From positions 1-64,000 of the forward strand of contig CAYUQU010000007.1 of assembly GCA_964447015.1 (NCBI GenBank): a DNA stretch of 64,000 bases. The letters are read 5' to 3'. The notes under the pieces are model-generated. The model did not search any database. It had not been told where the DNA came from and saw nothing but the letters and a program-made list of their open reading frames with translations. The stretch comes from Wandonia sp964447015 (GTDB lineage Bacteria; Bacteroidota; Bacteroidia; Flavobacteriales_D; Crocinitomicaceae). Below, piece after piece: positions 17,475 to 26,606 of the stretch (its first letter is position 1; each line of letters starts with the position of its first letter). The translations under genes and the position numbers were made by a program.

Positions 17475-19388
17475 ATGTGTGGCATAGCAGGATATATCGA
17501 TTTTAACAAACAGTCCAACCAGAATATTCTGGAGAAGATGACCAACACACTTGTGCATCGCGGTCCAGATGGATATGGGACAGAGTTGATCCAAACGGAT
17601 TCTGCTCAAATAGGATTAGGTCACCGCCGATTGGCAATTATCGATTTGTCAGAACACGGAAAACAGCCCATGCAGTTTGAACATTGGTGGATTTGTTTTA
17701 ATGGTGAAATTTACAATTACAGCGAAATAAAAACTGAATTGAGTGTCTTGGGGCATTCTTTTCATGGGAATTCGGACACGGAGATGGTACTTCATGCATT
17801 TGCACAATGGGGTAAAAAGTGTTTGGATAAGTTCATAGGAATGTTTGCTTTTGTACTGGTCAATACGCAAGATCAAACGGTGTTTTGCGCAAGAGATCGG
17901 GCAGGAGTAAAGCCATTTTTCTATTACTTTAAAGATGGATTGTTCTTGTTCGCTTCGGAATTAAAAGCATTTCACGCACATCCTCAATTCGAGAAAAAAA
18001 TTAATGCATCAGCCGTGAGTGCATTTTTGCAATACGGAAATGTGCCGACACCTCATTGTATTTTTGAGTGGTCACACAAACTTTCTCCAGGGCATCATTT
18101 GACGTTTAGTTTATCTGATAGAATCTTGCAACTCCCCGAACCAGTACAATACTGGAATGTGTACGATGCATATAACCAACCCAAACAAACCATTTCATTT
18201 GAAGAGGCAAAAGCGAAAACAGAGGAAATCCTGCAATCGGCATGTAACTACCGTATGGTGGCTGATGTGCCTGTGGGCATTTTTCTTAGTGGAGGTTATG
18301 ACAGCTCGTGCGTTACGGCGCTGTTGCAAAAAGATCGAACAGAGAAATTAAAGACCTTTACGATAGGTGTTCCCGATATCGGACTGAATGAAGCACCTTA
18401 TGCAAAGGATATTGCAGCGCATTTAGGTACAGATCATACAGAAATAAACTGCACACAAAAAGAGGCGCTAGAGCTAATCACCGATTTGCCTTATTACTAT
18501 GATGAACCTTATGCTGATAGCAGTGCAATTCCCACGATGTTGGTCAGCAAAATGGCGCGTAAACAAGTGACTGTAGCATTGAGTGCTGATGCAGGTGATG
18601 AGGTGTTTGCTGGTTATAACCGCTACGATTATTTAATGCGTTACGGCAAAAAACTCGAGAAAATTCCCTCATTTGCGCGAAAAACAATTGCAGGATTGAT
18701 GGAGGTTGTTCCTTCAAATGCACTGCCTGTGCTGCGAAACAAATACAATTTCCACAATCGCTACGAAAAGCTTAAAGGCTTGTTGCGTGACCCGTCTTCG
18801 GAAAACATTATGTTGAGTTTAAGCCAACAATTTACCGACAAGCAGGTTAAGGACTTGTTTCAACTTGCGCCAGATTCACTGAAAACGCTATACAACAGCA
18901 AAGAATTGAAGCCAGAATTTTTCTCGCCACTTTCTTACATGATGGCTATTGATTATCAAACATATTTGTTGGATGACATTCTCCAAAAAGTAGATCGTGC
19001 AACGATGTCGGCCAGTCTTGAAGGGCGCGAACCATTTTTGGATCATCGAGTTATTGAGTGGGCTGCTACTTTGCCTGATGAGTATAAGTACCATAACGGC
19101 GAGAAAAAATACATTCTCAAAGAAATTGTGCATCAATATGTGCCGAAAACATTGCTAGATAGACCGAAAATGGGGTTTGCAATTCCATTGGCTCATTGGT
19201 TGCAAAATGATTTAAAGGAGATAGTTGAGGAGCAAATCAACCAAAAACGCATTGAGCAGGATGGAATTCTAAATTGGAAAGAAATCGAAAAAATAAAAGC
19301 AAAATTCTACAACGGAAAAAAGGAATACGATGTGAAATTGTGGTATATTTTGATGTTCCAAATGTGGATGGAGAAGTATTATGACTAA
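17475..19388 (+). CDS. asnB: asparagine synthase (glutamine-hydrolysing)
   Basis: Amidotransferase of 637 residues. After Met1, the nucleophile Cys2 opens the class II glutaminase domain (MCGIAGYIDF, LVHRGPDGYG, LGHRRLAIIDL, FNGEIYNY). The synthetase domain carries the ATP-binding PP-loop SGGYDSS beginning at Ser272, and ALSADAGDEVFAGYNRY. This length and the YILKEIVHQYVPKTLLDRPKMGFAIPL ending are typical of versions near polysaccharide genes. The stop overlaps the following glycosyltransferase start by 8 bases, so a role in modifying a surface sugar is possible. Plain asparagine synthesis is equally possible. Confidence 0.92.
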   Translation: MCGIAGYIDFNKQSNQNILEKMTNTLVHRGPDGYGTELIQTDSAQIGLGHRRLAIIDLSEHGKQPMQFEHWWICFNGEIYNYSEIKTELSVLGHSFHGNSDTEMVLHAFAQWGKKCLDKFIGMFAFVLVNTQDQTVFCARDRAGVKPFFYYFKDGLFLFASELKAFHAHPQFEKKINASAVSAFLQYGNVPTPHCIFEWSHKLSPGHHLTFSLSDRILQLPEPVQYWNVYDAYNQPKQTISFEEAKAKTEEILQSACNYRMVADVPVGIFLSGGYDSSCVTALLQKDRTEKLKTFTIGVPDIGLNEAPYAKDIAAHLGTDHTEINCTQKEALELITDLPYYYDEPYADSSAIPTMLVSKMARKQVTVALSADAGDEVFAGYNRYDYLMRYGKKLEKIPSFARKTIAGLMEVVPSNALPVLRNKYNFHNRYEKLKGLLRDPSSENIMLSLSQQFTDKQVKDLFQLAPDSLKTLYNSKELKPEFFSPLSYMMAIDYQTYLLDDILQKVDRATMSASLEGREPFLDHRVIEWAATLPDEYKYHNGEKKYILKEIVHQYVPKTLLDRPKMGFAIPLAHWLQNDLKEIVEEQINQKRIEQDGILNWKEIEKIKAKFYNGKKEYDVKLWYILMFQMWMEKYYD

Positions 19389-20604
19389 AAATGTGCTCTA
19401 CATATCGTATGATGGTATGACAGACCCTTTGGGTCAATCTCAAGTGTTACCCTATTTGGTGGGTCTTTCAAAAGAAGAGTATCAGTTTCACTTAATCAGC
19501 TTCGAAAAACCAGAAAAATTCGAAAAACACTGGGCACAGATCCAACAAATTTGCGATGAAGCAGGAATTATTTGGTATCCGCAAAAATATACCCGTAAAC
19601 CGCCAGTACTGTCGACACTACGTGATATGGTTATCATGAGGAGATTGGCGTTTAAACTACATGTAAATCACTATTTTCATATTGTGCACTGTCGTAGTTA
19701 TATTGCCGCATTGGTTGGGCTGCGAATGAAAAAGAGATTTGACACCAAGTTTGTATTTGATATGCGTGGTTTTTGGGCAGATGAACGTGTAGATGGTGGA
19801 ATTTGGAGTCTGAAAAACCCGATTTTCAAGAAAATATATAACTTCTTCAAACGAAAAGAAATCGAGTTTTTAGAACAAGCGGATTGCGTAATTTCATTGA
19901 CTGAGAAAGCAAAAACAGAAATGGAATCGTGGCAAAATATAAAAAGGGAAGATTTGCCCATTACTGTAATTCCCTGTTGTGTAGATTTGAATTTATTTGA
20001 CCCAGAAAAAATTTCACAAAACGCGTTACACCACTTACGCAACACATTGGGAATTCGCGAAGAGGACTTTGTGCTCGGTTATGTAGGTTCAATAGGCACA
20101 TGGTATATGTTACCTGAAATGCTTGATTATTTCAAGGCTTTTAGGCAGGAAAATCCCAATGCACGTTTTTTATTCGTCACGGGAGAACCGAAATCTAAAT
20201 TAGTTGAAGCCGCCACTAAAAAAGGAATTGACCCACAAGACATCATCGTCACATCAACTACGCACGACAAAGTACCGTTACATATTTCATTGTTTGATTT
20301 GTCCGTATTTTTTATTCGACCCACTTATTCTAAAAAGGCAAGTTCTCCCACTAAACAAGGAGAGATTATGGCTATGGGAGTACCGCTAGTATGTAATGCG
20401 GGAGTTGGTGATACAGATAAAATCGTCAAAGACTATCAAGCCGGAATTGTGATTACTTCATTTACCAAAGAAACATATCAGAAGCACGCGAAATTACCCA
20501 TTCTATACGACAAGATTGCCACAATGAAGGGCGCAAAAGAATATTTTGGTTTAGAAAAGGGAGTTCAGTTGTATAAGTCTTGTTATGAGAAAATAGTGGA
20601 TTGA
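19381..20604 (+). CDS. glycosyltransferase (GT4-like, GT-B fold)
   Basis: Sugar transferase of 407 residues. The N-terminal domain starts VLYISYDGMTDPLGQSQVLPYL, a common opening in Bacteroidota GT4 proteins, and continues with VHCRSYIAALVGL and FDMRGFWADERVDGG. The C-terminal domain has LGYVGSIGTWYMLPEML and SPTKQGEIMAMGVPLVCNAGVGDT, the nucleotide-sugar-binding region. It overlaps asnB by 8 bases and ends before a bidirectional terminator and tRNA-Gln. Only these two sugar-related genes are present here, so the acceptor cannot be named. Confidence 0.88.
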   Translation: MTKNVLYISYDGMTDPLGQSQVLPYLVGLSKEEYQFHLISFEKPEKFEKHWAQIQQICDEAGIIWYPQKYTRKPPVLSTLRDMVIMRRLAFKLHVNHYFHIVHCRSYIAALVGLRMKKRFDTKFVFDMRGFWADERVDGGIWSLKNPIFKKIYNFFKRKEIEFLEQADCVISLTEKAKTEMESWQNIKREDLPITVIPCCVDLNLFDPEKISQNALHHLRNTLGIREEDFVLGYVGSIGTWYMLPEMLDYFKAFRQENPNARFLFVTGEPKSKLVEAATKKGIDPQDIIVTSTTHDKVPLHISLFDLSVFFIRPTYSKKASSPTKQGEIMAMGVPLVCNAGVGDTDKIVKDYQAGIVITSFTKETYQKHAKLPILYDKIATMKGAKEYFGLEKGVQLYKSCYEKIVD

Positions 20605-20641
20605 GTAAAGATTGGATAGTGAAAAACGACACCCTTTTAAC

Positions 20642-20680
20642 AAAAAAAGAGTGAATGTTTTCACACTCACTCTCTTTTCT
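20642..20680. terminator. bidirectional terminator between glycosyltransferase and tRNA-Gln
   Basis: GAGTGA pairs with TCACTC, flanked on the left by seven A and on the right by a T-rich tract. It can end both the plus-strand glycosyltransferase transcript and the minus-strand tRNA transcript. Confidence 0.75.
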
Positions 20681-20692
20681 CACTCTGAATTG

Positions 20693-20765
20693 TTGGCCCA
20701 CTAGGGCTCGAACCTAGACTCTTCGGTACCAAAAACCGACGTGTTGCCAGTTACACCATGGGCCA
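20693..20765 (-). tRNA. tRNA-Gln (anticodon UUG)
   Basis: On the minus strand a 73-base cloverleaf can be drawn. The acceptor stem is TGGCCCA/TGGGCCA with discriminator A, the anticodon stem is TCGGT/ACCGA around loop TTTTGGT (anticodon TTG), and the T-arm has GGTTCGAGCCC. The starting U1-A72 pair suits glutamine tRNAs. No 3' CCA is encoded. The neighbours are a glycosyltransferase and the DUF2723 gene. Confidence 0.95.
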
Positions 20766-20942
20766 ATTGCGGCACAAAATTAACACATTATTTTTTAATC
20801 GCAAGAAAATAGGTTAATATTTATTGTCCTTTTTGGCTTTGGAAACGGGGAAATGAGACGATTTATGATTTTTTACGACTTTTTGACCCTTGCCCAACGG
20901 ATATATTTTTAAATTCGCAATACCAATACGTAATCTAGGAAG

Positions 20943-23900
20943 ATGAATTATAGAAAATTAAATTTATTAGGCGGGTGGTTCACATTCGCAATCGCTACCA
21001 TTGTTTTTTTATTGACAATTGAAGAAACAGTTAGTTTATGGGATTGTGGCGAGTACATTACTGCGGCGTATAAATTAGAAGTAGGTCACCCTCCAGGTGC
21101 ACCGTTCTTTATGCTTGTGGGAAGATTGTTCTCGTTTTTTGTTGCTCCTGACAACGTGGCGATGATGATAAATACCATGTCGGCATTATCTAGCTCATTT
21201 ACGATATTGTTTATGTACTGGTCAATCACCATGTTGGCAAAGAAAATAGCTTTTAAGGATAATAATCGTCAACTCACAAATGGTCAAATAATTGCTATTC
21301 AAGGAAGTGCATTCATTGGAGGTCTAGCTTACACTTTTTCAGAATCATTTTGGTTTTCTGCCGTTGAGGGAGAGGTTTATGCGATGTCTTCATTATTTAC
21401 GGCAGTAATTTTCTGGGCAATTCTTAAATGGGACGAAGAATCTGATGCAGTTAAGTTTGGCGAGTTGGTGCATCATAAAAGTGCAACACGTTGGTTAATT
21501 CTGATTATGTTCCTATTTGGACTTGCAATCGGGGTTCACTTATTGGGACTCTTGGTTATTCCAGCTATTGCATACGTAATTTACTTTAACAAGTGGGAAA
21601 TAACAAACCTGCCAAGCTTTTTGATTACAGGGGTAATTGGCGTTGTAGCACTTGGATTTATTCAAGAAGGAATAATTCCAGGAACAATTTCATGGGCTTC
21701 AAAAATGGAGATTTTCTTTGTGAATGAACTTGGAATGCCATTTAACTCTGGAGCGATTTTCTTCTTTGCAGCGACCATTCTGATTTTAATCATCGGATTA
21801 ATAATTACTCAGAAGAAAAAATTACCTATCCTAAACACTGCAGTTTTAGGATTAGTTGTGTTGATGTTAGGCTATGGTTCGTTTGCTATTATTGTTATTC
21901 GATCAAACGCAAACCCTCCATTAGATGAAAACGATCCTGAGAACTTGGTAACTCTTCATGCTTATCTAAAGCGTGAGCAGTATGGTTCATGGCCAATTTT
22001 GTATGGGGAGTATTGGAATTCAGCTCCAAAGGAGTTGGCTGATAAATCACCTGTGTATCAACGCAAATTTGTGGCAGTAAGAGGAGATAAAGAATTGAAA
22101 GGGTTTAAATCAGAGTCTCTAGCAAAAGAATATGCGAAGGAAAATGATGCAAAAATCGTCGAAAAGTACTTTATGGTCAACGATGGAAAGAACCAAAAAT
22201 ATGTGTATGAAGGCTCGCACTTGACCATGTTCCCTCGAATGTTTTGGAGTCAAGATCAGCGTAAAACGGATGCTTATAAAAGCTGGTCGGGATATAACGC
22301 AAATGGACCTAATCACACAGCGAAACCAAAAATACCTACAACTGACGGTCAGCGACTTCCTACGTTTGGAGAAAACATGACTTACATGATGCGCTACCAA
22401 ATTAACTGGATGTATTTCCGTTACTTCATGTGGAATTTTGCTGGAAGACAAAACGACATCCAAGGTCACGGTGATGTGATGCGTGGAAATTGGAAATCAG
22501 GGTTAGATTTTGTCGATTCCCATCGTTTGGGAGACCAGTCTAATGCCCCACTTTATACTAAGAACAACCCAAGTAACAACTCCTTTTTCTTCTTGCCATT
22601 AATCCTAGGTATTTTAGGACTATTATTCCACTTCTATCGAGCGCCGAAAGATGCTTTTGTTGTGTTCTTGCTATTCCTGTTCACAGGATTTGCAATTGTG
22701 GTATATCTGAATCAAAAACCATTTGAACCACGTGAGCGTGATTATGCCTATGCGGCATCCTTCTATGCCTTTGCTATGTGGATAGGGCTTGGTGTTTATG
22801 CGCTCTATGATGCATATAAGTCATTGTCAAAAGAGCATTTAAAGCTTACTGGTATTTTTACGGGAGGAATTTTATTCCTGTTTATGATTAGAGATTTAAT
22901 CACAGGTGAATTCTCAGGTACGATGGGATGGCTTTTCATTGGAGGTATCGGTTTGGGCGCAACAGTGCTTATGTATAGTCTGCGTGAAAAAATCAAAAAC
23001 GACCTGCATGGCGCATATATAGCAATAGCTTTAACGTTAATTGTCCCTGTTATAATGGGAGTTGAGGGATGGGATGACCACGACAGGGGAGACCGAACGA
23101 CAGCTTTGGATTTAGCTAAAAACTATTTAAACTCTTGCGAAGAGAATTCGATCATTTTTACTAACGGAGATAACGACACCTTCCCTCTTTGGTATCTTCA
23201 AGAAGTTGAAGGAGAAAAAACAAGTGTGCGTGTATGTAATTTGTCGCTTTTGCAAACAGATTGGTACACAGAGCAGATGACAATGAAAATGTATGATTCT
23301 GAGCCTTTGCCAATTAAGTTACGCGAAGATCAGTATGCTATGCACACTGGAAAGACAGATGCAGTGTACTTCTTGAATTCATATATGGATATGATTTCAT
23401 CATATGACAAATCTTTAGTGGATGCAATCTATGAAGAGAAAATCCGTGCAAACAATAAGATATTCAATACTTCATATAGAAATGCAAGTTTGACACTAGC
23501 AAATTTGTTGTCTAAAACAGAAATTGGCAGCAAGAACCCTGATGTAATGAATTTCCTTATCGAGCAAAAAGAGGCACCAACATTAGCAGACTTCCATCAA
23601 GTGATGAGACTCTCTATTACACTACTTCAAAGTGGTGAAAACAAGGCGGCAGGTCTTACACGTGACGTTCTAGAGAAAGTTGAAACAAATATGACTAATC
23701 TTGATTCAGCCATTGACTTTTTGCCAATTGGATTTGCAATGGATTTTGTACGGGATGACAGTAAGTTAATGAAACGCGAGAATAGATCTGGAGATATTGA
23801 TATTCTCCGCATTTTCCCTTCAAAAGGATTCATTATTCCTATTTCGGAAAAGAGTGAGTTAATTGAGCTGAAGGTAATTCGAGAAAATCAATTGAAGGAG

Positions 23901-24923
23901 GTTGCTGACGAAGTACGATTTAACATTGGTGTTCAAGCCCTCACAAAAGAACAAGTTGTGATGATGGATATTCTTTCAAACTTTGACTGGAAACGAAACA
24001 TTTATTTCTCTAGTCCTTACGCTTCTGAAGTAGGTAAGTCACTTTTCCAAGCAGGCTTTGTGACGATGGAGGGAATGGTATACAAGCTTACACCAATAAA
24101 AGGTCAGCAAGTTAACCTTGACCAGCTTCACGATAACTTGATGAATGTGTATAATTGGAGTAATATGAATAAGTCTGGAGTGCTTGTCGATTATTATACA
24201 AGAAGACATACTTCACAATATCGTCATTACTTTTTCATTTTGGCAGAGCAATATGCGCGCGAATATGAAAATCAGTCAAAAGTTCTTGCTTCACTTGAGC
24301 GTTTTGAAGGAGATGAAGCGGCAGGTGTAGAGAACTATACTGAGAAAGTTGCAGATGCAAAAGCAAAACGTGATGCAGCAAAGGATAAAACCATTGAGGT
24401 GATCAAATATGCAATGGAAGTGATGCCGTTGAATAATGTAATTGATTATGGTGAACCAAACTCGTCTAAACAACCGCTACCAGAAGGTAGTGGAATTGAT
24501 TTCATCTATACATATGACGATGGTAAAGCGCATGAATTTGCACGTGTATTGTATATTGTAGGTGCTAATGAAGAAGCAGTTAAAATTGCACTTGATGTAG
24601 CAGATGAGCTTGAATCAATTATGAACTTCAGTTTAGATGAAAAACCATCTATAGCTAGCGAAACAGAAGTTGACTTTTTTGCTGCACTTGATTCATACTT
24701 GAATATGTATACGGTTGCTGCAGAACTGCAAACACAAGATGCCTTTACACAACGTGCAGAACGTTACTTAAGTGAGCTTAAGGAACGTTATAAAGAAATG
24801 ATTCACAGAATGGGTGAAGAAGATAAAGGCAGAGATCGTGCAGATCGTGTTTACAACAATACAATTAGAAGCTTCAACGACCGCATTATGAGAATGGGAC
24901 TTGTGCACGGCGTCGAACTGTAA
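20943..24923 (+). CDS. DUF2723 / TMEM260-like multipass membrane protein
   Basis: Very large membrane protein of 1326 residues. The first 300 residues form a glycosyltransferase-C-like core: the opening FTFAIATIVFLLTIEETVSLWDCGEYITAAYKLEVGHPPGAP carries the DCGEY motif characteristic of DUF2723, and many membrane helices follow (about ten to residue 700). A periplasmic-like region begins near DHDRGDRTTALDLAKNYL and runs to the end with helical repeats. Eukaryotic TMEM260 relatives are protein O-mannosyltransferases, so a polyprenol-linked sugar transferase acting on exported proteins is plausible; this is inference. It is followed after 9 bases by the polysaccharide deacetylase, with a terminator-like hairpin in between. 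Confidence 0.9.
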   Translation: MNYRKLNLLGGWFTFAIATIVFLLTIEETVSLWDCGEYITAAYKLEVGHPPGAPFFMLVGRLFSFFVAPDNVAMMINTMSALSSSFTILFMYWSITMLAKKIAFKDNNRQLTNGQIIAIQGSAFIGGLAYTFSESFWFSAVEGEVYAMSSLFTAVIFWAILKWDEESDAVKFGELVHHKSATRWLILIMFLFGLAIGVHLLGLLVIPAIAYVIYFNKWEITNLPSFLITGVIGVVALGFIQEGIIPGTISWASKMEIFFVNELGMPFNSGAIFFFAATILILIIGLIITQKKKLPILNTAVLGLVVLMLGYGSFAIIVIRSNANPPLDENDPENLVTLHAYLKREQYGSWPILYGEYWNSAPKELADKSPVYQRKFVAVRGDKELKGFKSESLAKEYAKENDAKIVEKYFMVNDGKNQKYVYEGSHLTMFPRMFWSQDQRKTDAYKSWSGYNANGPNHTAKPKIPTTDGQRLPTFGENMTYMMRYQINWMYFRYFMWNFAGRQNDIQGHGDVMRGNWKSGLDFVDSHRLGDQSNAPLYTKNNPSNNSFFFLPLILGILGLLFHFYRAPKDAFVVFLLFLFTGFAIVVYLNQKPFEPRERDYAYAASFYAFAMWIGLGVYALYDAYKSLSKEHLKLTGIFTGGILFLFMIRDLITGEFSGTMGWLFIGGIGLGATVLMYSLREKIKNDLHGAYIAIALTLIVPVIMGVEGWDDHDRGDRTTALDLAKNYLNSCEENSIIFTNGDNDTFPLWYLQEVEGEKTSVRVCNLSLLQTDWYTEQMTMKMYDSEPLPIKLREDQYAMHTGKTDAVYFLNSYMDMISSYDKSLVDAIYEEKIRANNKIFNTSYRNASLTLANLLSKTEIGSKNPDVMNFLIEQKEAPTLADFHQVMRLSITLLQSGENKAAGLTRDVLEKVETNMTNLDSAIDFLPIGFAMDFVRDDSKLMKRENRSGDIDILRIFPSKGFIIPISEKSELIELKVIRENQLKEVADEVRFNIGVQALTKEQVVMMDILSNFDWKRNIYFSSPYASEVGKSLFQAGFVTMEGMVYKLTPIKGQQVNLDQLHDNLMNVYNWSNMNKSGVLVDYYTRRHTSQYRHYFFILAEQYAREYENQSKVLASLERFEGDEAAGVENYTEKVADAKAKRDAAKDKTIEVIKYAMEVMPLNNVIDYGEPNSSKQPLPEGSGIDFIYTYDDGKAHEFARVLYIVGANEEAVKIALDVADELESIMNFSLDEKPSIASETEVDFFAALDSYLNMYTVAAELQTQDAFTQRAERYLSELKERYKEMIHRMGEEDKGRDRADRVYNNTIRSFNDRIMRMGLVHGVEL

Positions 24924-24932
24924 TTTAGAAAA

Positions 24933-25553
24933 ATGAAAATATTTAGGACTCCACGTTTGTTTGAAAAATTGTATTCAGACAAAACGTGGAGTCTTTTTTG
25001 TGAAGAGCCCACTATCTTCTTGACTTTTGACGATGGTCCAATTCCAGAACTCACCGAATGGATTTTAGATCTCTTAGATGAGTATAAAGCGAAGGCCACC
25101 TTTTTTTGTGTAGGAAATAACGCGTTGAAGTATCCTGAATTAATCGCACGCATTAAAATGGAGGGCCATAGTATTGGTAATCATACAATGAACCATGTGA
25201 ATGGGTGGAATACAACTATTGATACATACCTCAAAGAAGTCAGTGACGCGAATGAAATCTTATCAACTAAGTTGTTTAGGCCACCGTATGGAAAAATGAA
25301 ACCACAGCAATATAATGCCCTGAAAAAGGAATACAAAATTATAATGTGGAGTTTCTTGATGTATGATTTTCTACCACAACTAGATATGGATGCTGTGTTT
25401 GAAAAATATGTGAAATCTCACAAATCAGGTGATATTATTGTACTGCACGATAACATTAAGTCAGAAAGTCAGGTAAAGCAGCTCTTACCTCAGTTTTTAG
25501 AGTGGGGTAAGCACAACGGGGTTTCGTTTAATGCCATTCCTGAAAAAGACTAA
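24933..25553 (+). CDS. polysaccharide deacetylase family protein (NodB domain)
   Basis: Predicted carbohydrate N- or O-deacetylase, 206 residues, close to the minimal size of the NodB domain. Motif 1 is TFDDGP (Asp33-Asp34), motif 2 is HSIGNHTMNH, motif 3 RPPYGK, and the last motif IIVLHDN; the metal triad Asp-His-His is present. The N-terminus (RTPRLFEKLYSDKTW) fits the family start in Bacteroidota, so ATG 24933 seems right. No signal peptide is evident. The first codons contain an intrinsic-terminator-like hairpin at 24947-24999. It converges with the DUF2480 gene, with which its end overlaps by 4 bases. Confidence 0.9.
   Translation: MKIFRTPRLFEKLYSDKTWSLFCEEPTIFLTFDDGPIPELTEWILDLLDEYKAKATFFCVGNNALKYPELIARIKMEGHSIGNHTMNHVNGWNTTIDTYLKEVSDANEILSTKLFRPPYGKMKPQQYNALKKEYKIIMWSFLMYDFLPQLDMDAVFEKYVKSHKSGDIIVLHDNIKSESQVKQLLPQFLEWGKHNGVSFNAIPEKD
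24947..24999 (+). terminator. terminator-like hairpin inside the start of the deacetylase gene
   Basis: GACTCCACGTTT (24947-24958) pairs perfectly with AAACGTGGAGTC (24982-24993), followed at once by six T. The stem can be lengthened by GT/AC across one bulged A. It lies 24 bases after the DUF2723 stop and within codons 5-23 of the deacetylase. It may end the DUF2723 transcript or act as an attenuator. Confidence 0.8.
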
Positions 25554-26065
25554 TTCACTTTCCGTTTCTTCTTATATACGGGTACTGTTGAACATGGTTC
25601 GCCATACATCAAGGAAGTCACTACAGGACGAAGCTTTAGTGTAAGTTCCAAAAATAAAGATTCGGGGTTTGGAATTTCAGCACAACCTTTTATCACCACT
25701 CGAGAGTCTGCATAATCCAATTCATTCAACTGAGCTATTTTTCGAGAAACATGTTTTGTTCGCGCCTCGTCCATCGTTCCGTAATGAATTTCTGCCGCAT
25801 GACCACTTAAACTAGACGCAATAAGCATATAAGCCCATGTAGGAACGATTGCATCAGCGGAGCAATGAACGGCAACAATTTTATCTTTATAGCTCGTCCA
25901 ATCTTCTTCTGCGATGTATGATCGAAAATCTTTTTCCTTTAAAACCAACCCTTGCCAAAGCAATTTTTCTAAATCAACTTCGACAATTTCTTTTTTTGGA
26001 AGAAAGTCGGTTAGGTCCAAAGTGACTATTCCGCTATTTTTAACTTTATTCGTAATTTCTTCCAT
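25550..26065 (-). CDS. DUF2480 family protein
   Basis: Cytoplasmic protein of 171 residues, unknown function. Start at 26065 (MEEITNKVKNSGIVTLDL) is preferred over the in-frame codon 21 bases upstream because it is the usual family start. Features: TLDLTDFLP, LWQGLVLKEKDFRSYIAEEDWTSYKDKIVAVHCSADAIVPTWAYMLIASSL, and VIKGCAEIPNPESLFLELTLKLRPVVTSLMYGEPCSTVPVYKK. Its two C-terminal Cys and the VHCSADA segment are conserved in relatives as I remember them. It ends overlapping the deacetylase stop by 4 bases on the opposite strand. Confidence 0.85.
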   Translation of the reverse strand: MEEITNKVKNSGIVTLDLTDFLPKKEIVEVDLEKLLWQGLVLKEKDFRSYIAEEDWTSYKDKIVAVHCSADAIVPTWAYMLIASSLSGHAAEIHYGTMDEARTKHVSRKIAQLNELDYADSRVVIKGCAEIPNPESLFLELTLKLRPVVTSLMYGEPCSTVPVYKKKRKVN

Positions 26066-26126
26066 GAATGATATTTTCAAAGTCAAAATTACTTATCTTA
26101 GCTCGAAAAATAACAATTTATACAAA

Positions 26127-26555
26127 ATGAAATTATTGAACGTGTTTTTATTTAGCGCTTTGACGATAGTTATGGTTGCTTGTGGTGGTTCTGCAAAGGA
26201 CAATTTAGTTGGTAAATGGCAAGTTTCTGATATTGATATGTCAGCTATGCTAGAGTCAGTTCCTGAAGATCAAAAGGCTTTTATGGAGTCAATGTTGCCG
26301 ATGATGGAAGAAGCTATGAAGTCTATGACTATGGAGTTTTCTGCTGATGGTAAAGTGATTACTAAGTCATCTATGATGGGTCAAGAGAATGAAGACGAAG
26401 GTACTTGGACATTATCTGACGATGGTAAAACTCTTTCTTTCGATACTGATGGTAAAAAAGAAGAGATGGAAATCACTGAATTAACTGCTACGAAAATGGT
26501 AGTTAACGTGAAAGAAGACGATACTGAATTCTCTATGACTTTCGAGAAGAAATAA
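26127..26555 (+). CDS. lipocalin-like lipoprotein
   Basis: Predicted lipoprotein of 142 residues. The frame opens far upstream at 25914, but that part overlaps the opposite DUF2480 gene; ATG 26127 begins a proper signal peptide with lipobox MVAC. The mature protein has GKWQVSDIDM, then a Met/Glu-rich stretch (MLPMMEEAMKSMTM), then repeated short beta-strand units ending FSADGKV, GTWTLSDDGKTLSF and MTFEKK. This is the pattern of the small lipocalin-like domain found in many Bacteroidota lipoproteins. The Met-rich loop is unusual. A terminator follows. Confidence 0.82.
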   Translation: MKLLNVFLFSALTIVMVACGGSAKDNLVGKWQVSDIDMSAMLESVPEDQKAFMESMLPMMEEAMKSMTMEFSADGKVITKSSMMGQENEDEGTWTLSDDGKTLSFDTDGKKEEMEITELTATKMVVNVKEDDTEFSMTFEKK

Positions 26556-26573
26556 TATTGAAATCAAATTAAG

Positions 26574-26604
26574 AAAAGCTCATCGTTCTCGGTGAGCTTT
26601 TTTT
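26574..26604 (+). terminator. rho-independent terminator
   Basis: AAGCTCA (26576-26582) pairs with TGAGCTT (26593-26599), followed by a run of T. It ends the lipocalin-like gene. A-rich flanks on the left could also serve the minus-strand gene at 26607. Confidence 0.8.
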
Positions 26605-26606
26605 AT

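Noticed and set aside
25914..26126. Long N-terminal extension of the lipocalin-like protein
   Set aside because: It overlaps the opposite DUF2480 gene and would bury the signal peptide; ATG 26127 gives a proper lipoprotein start.
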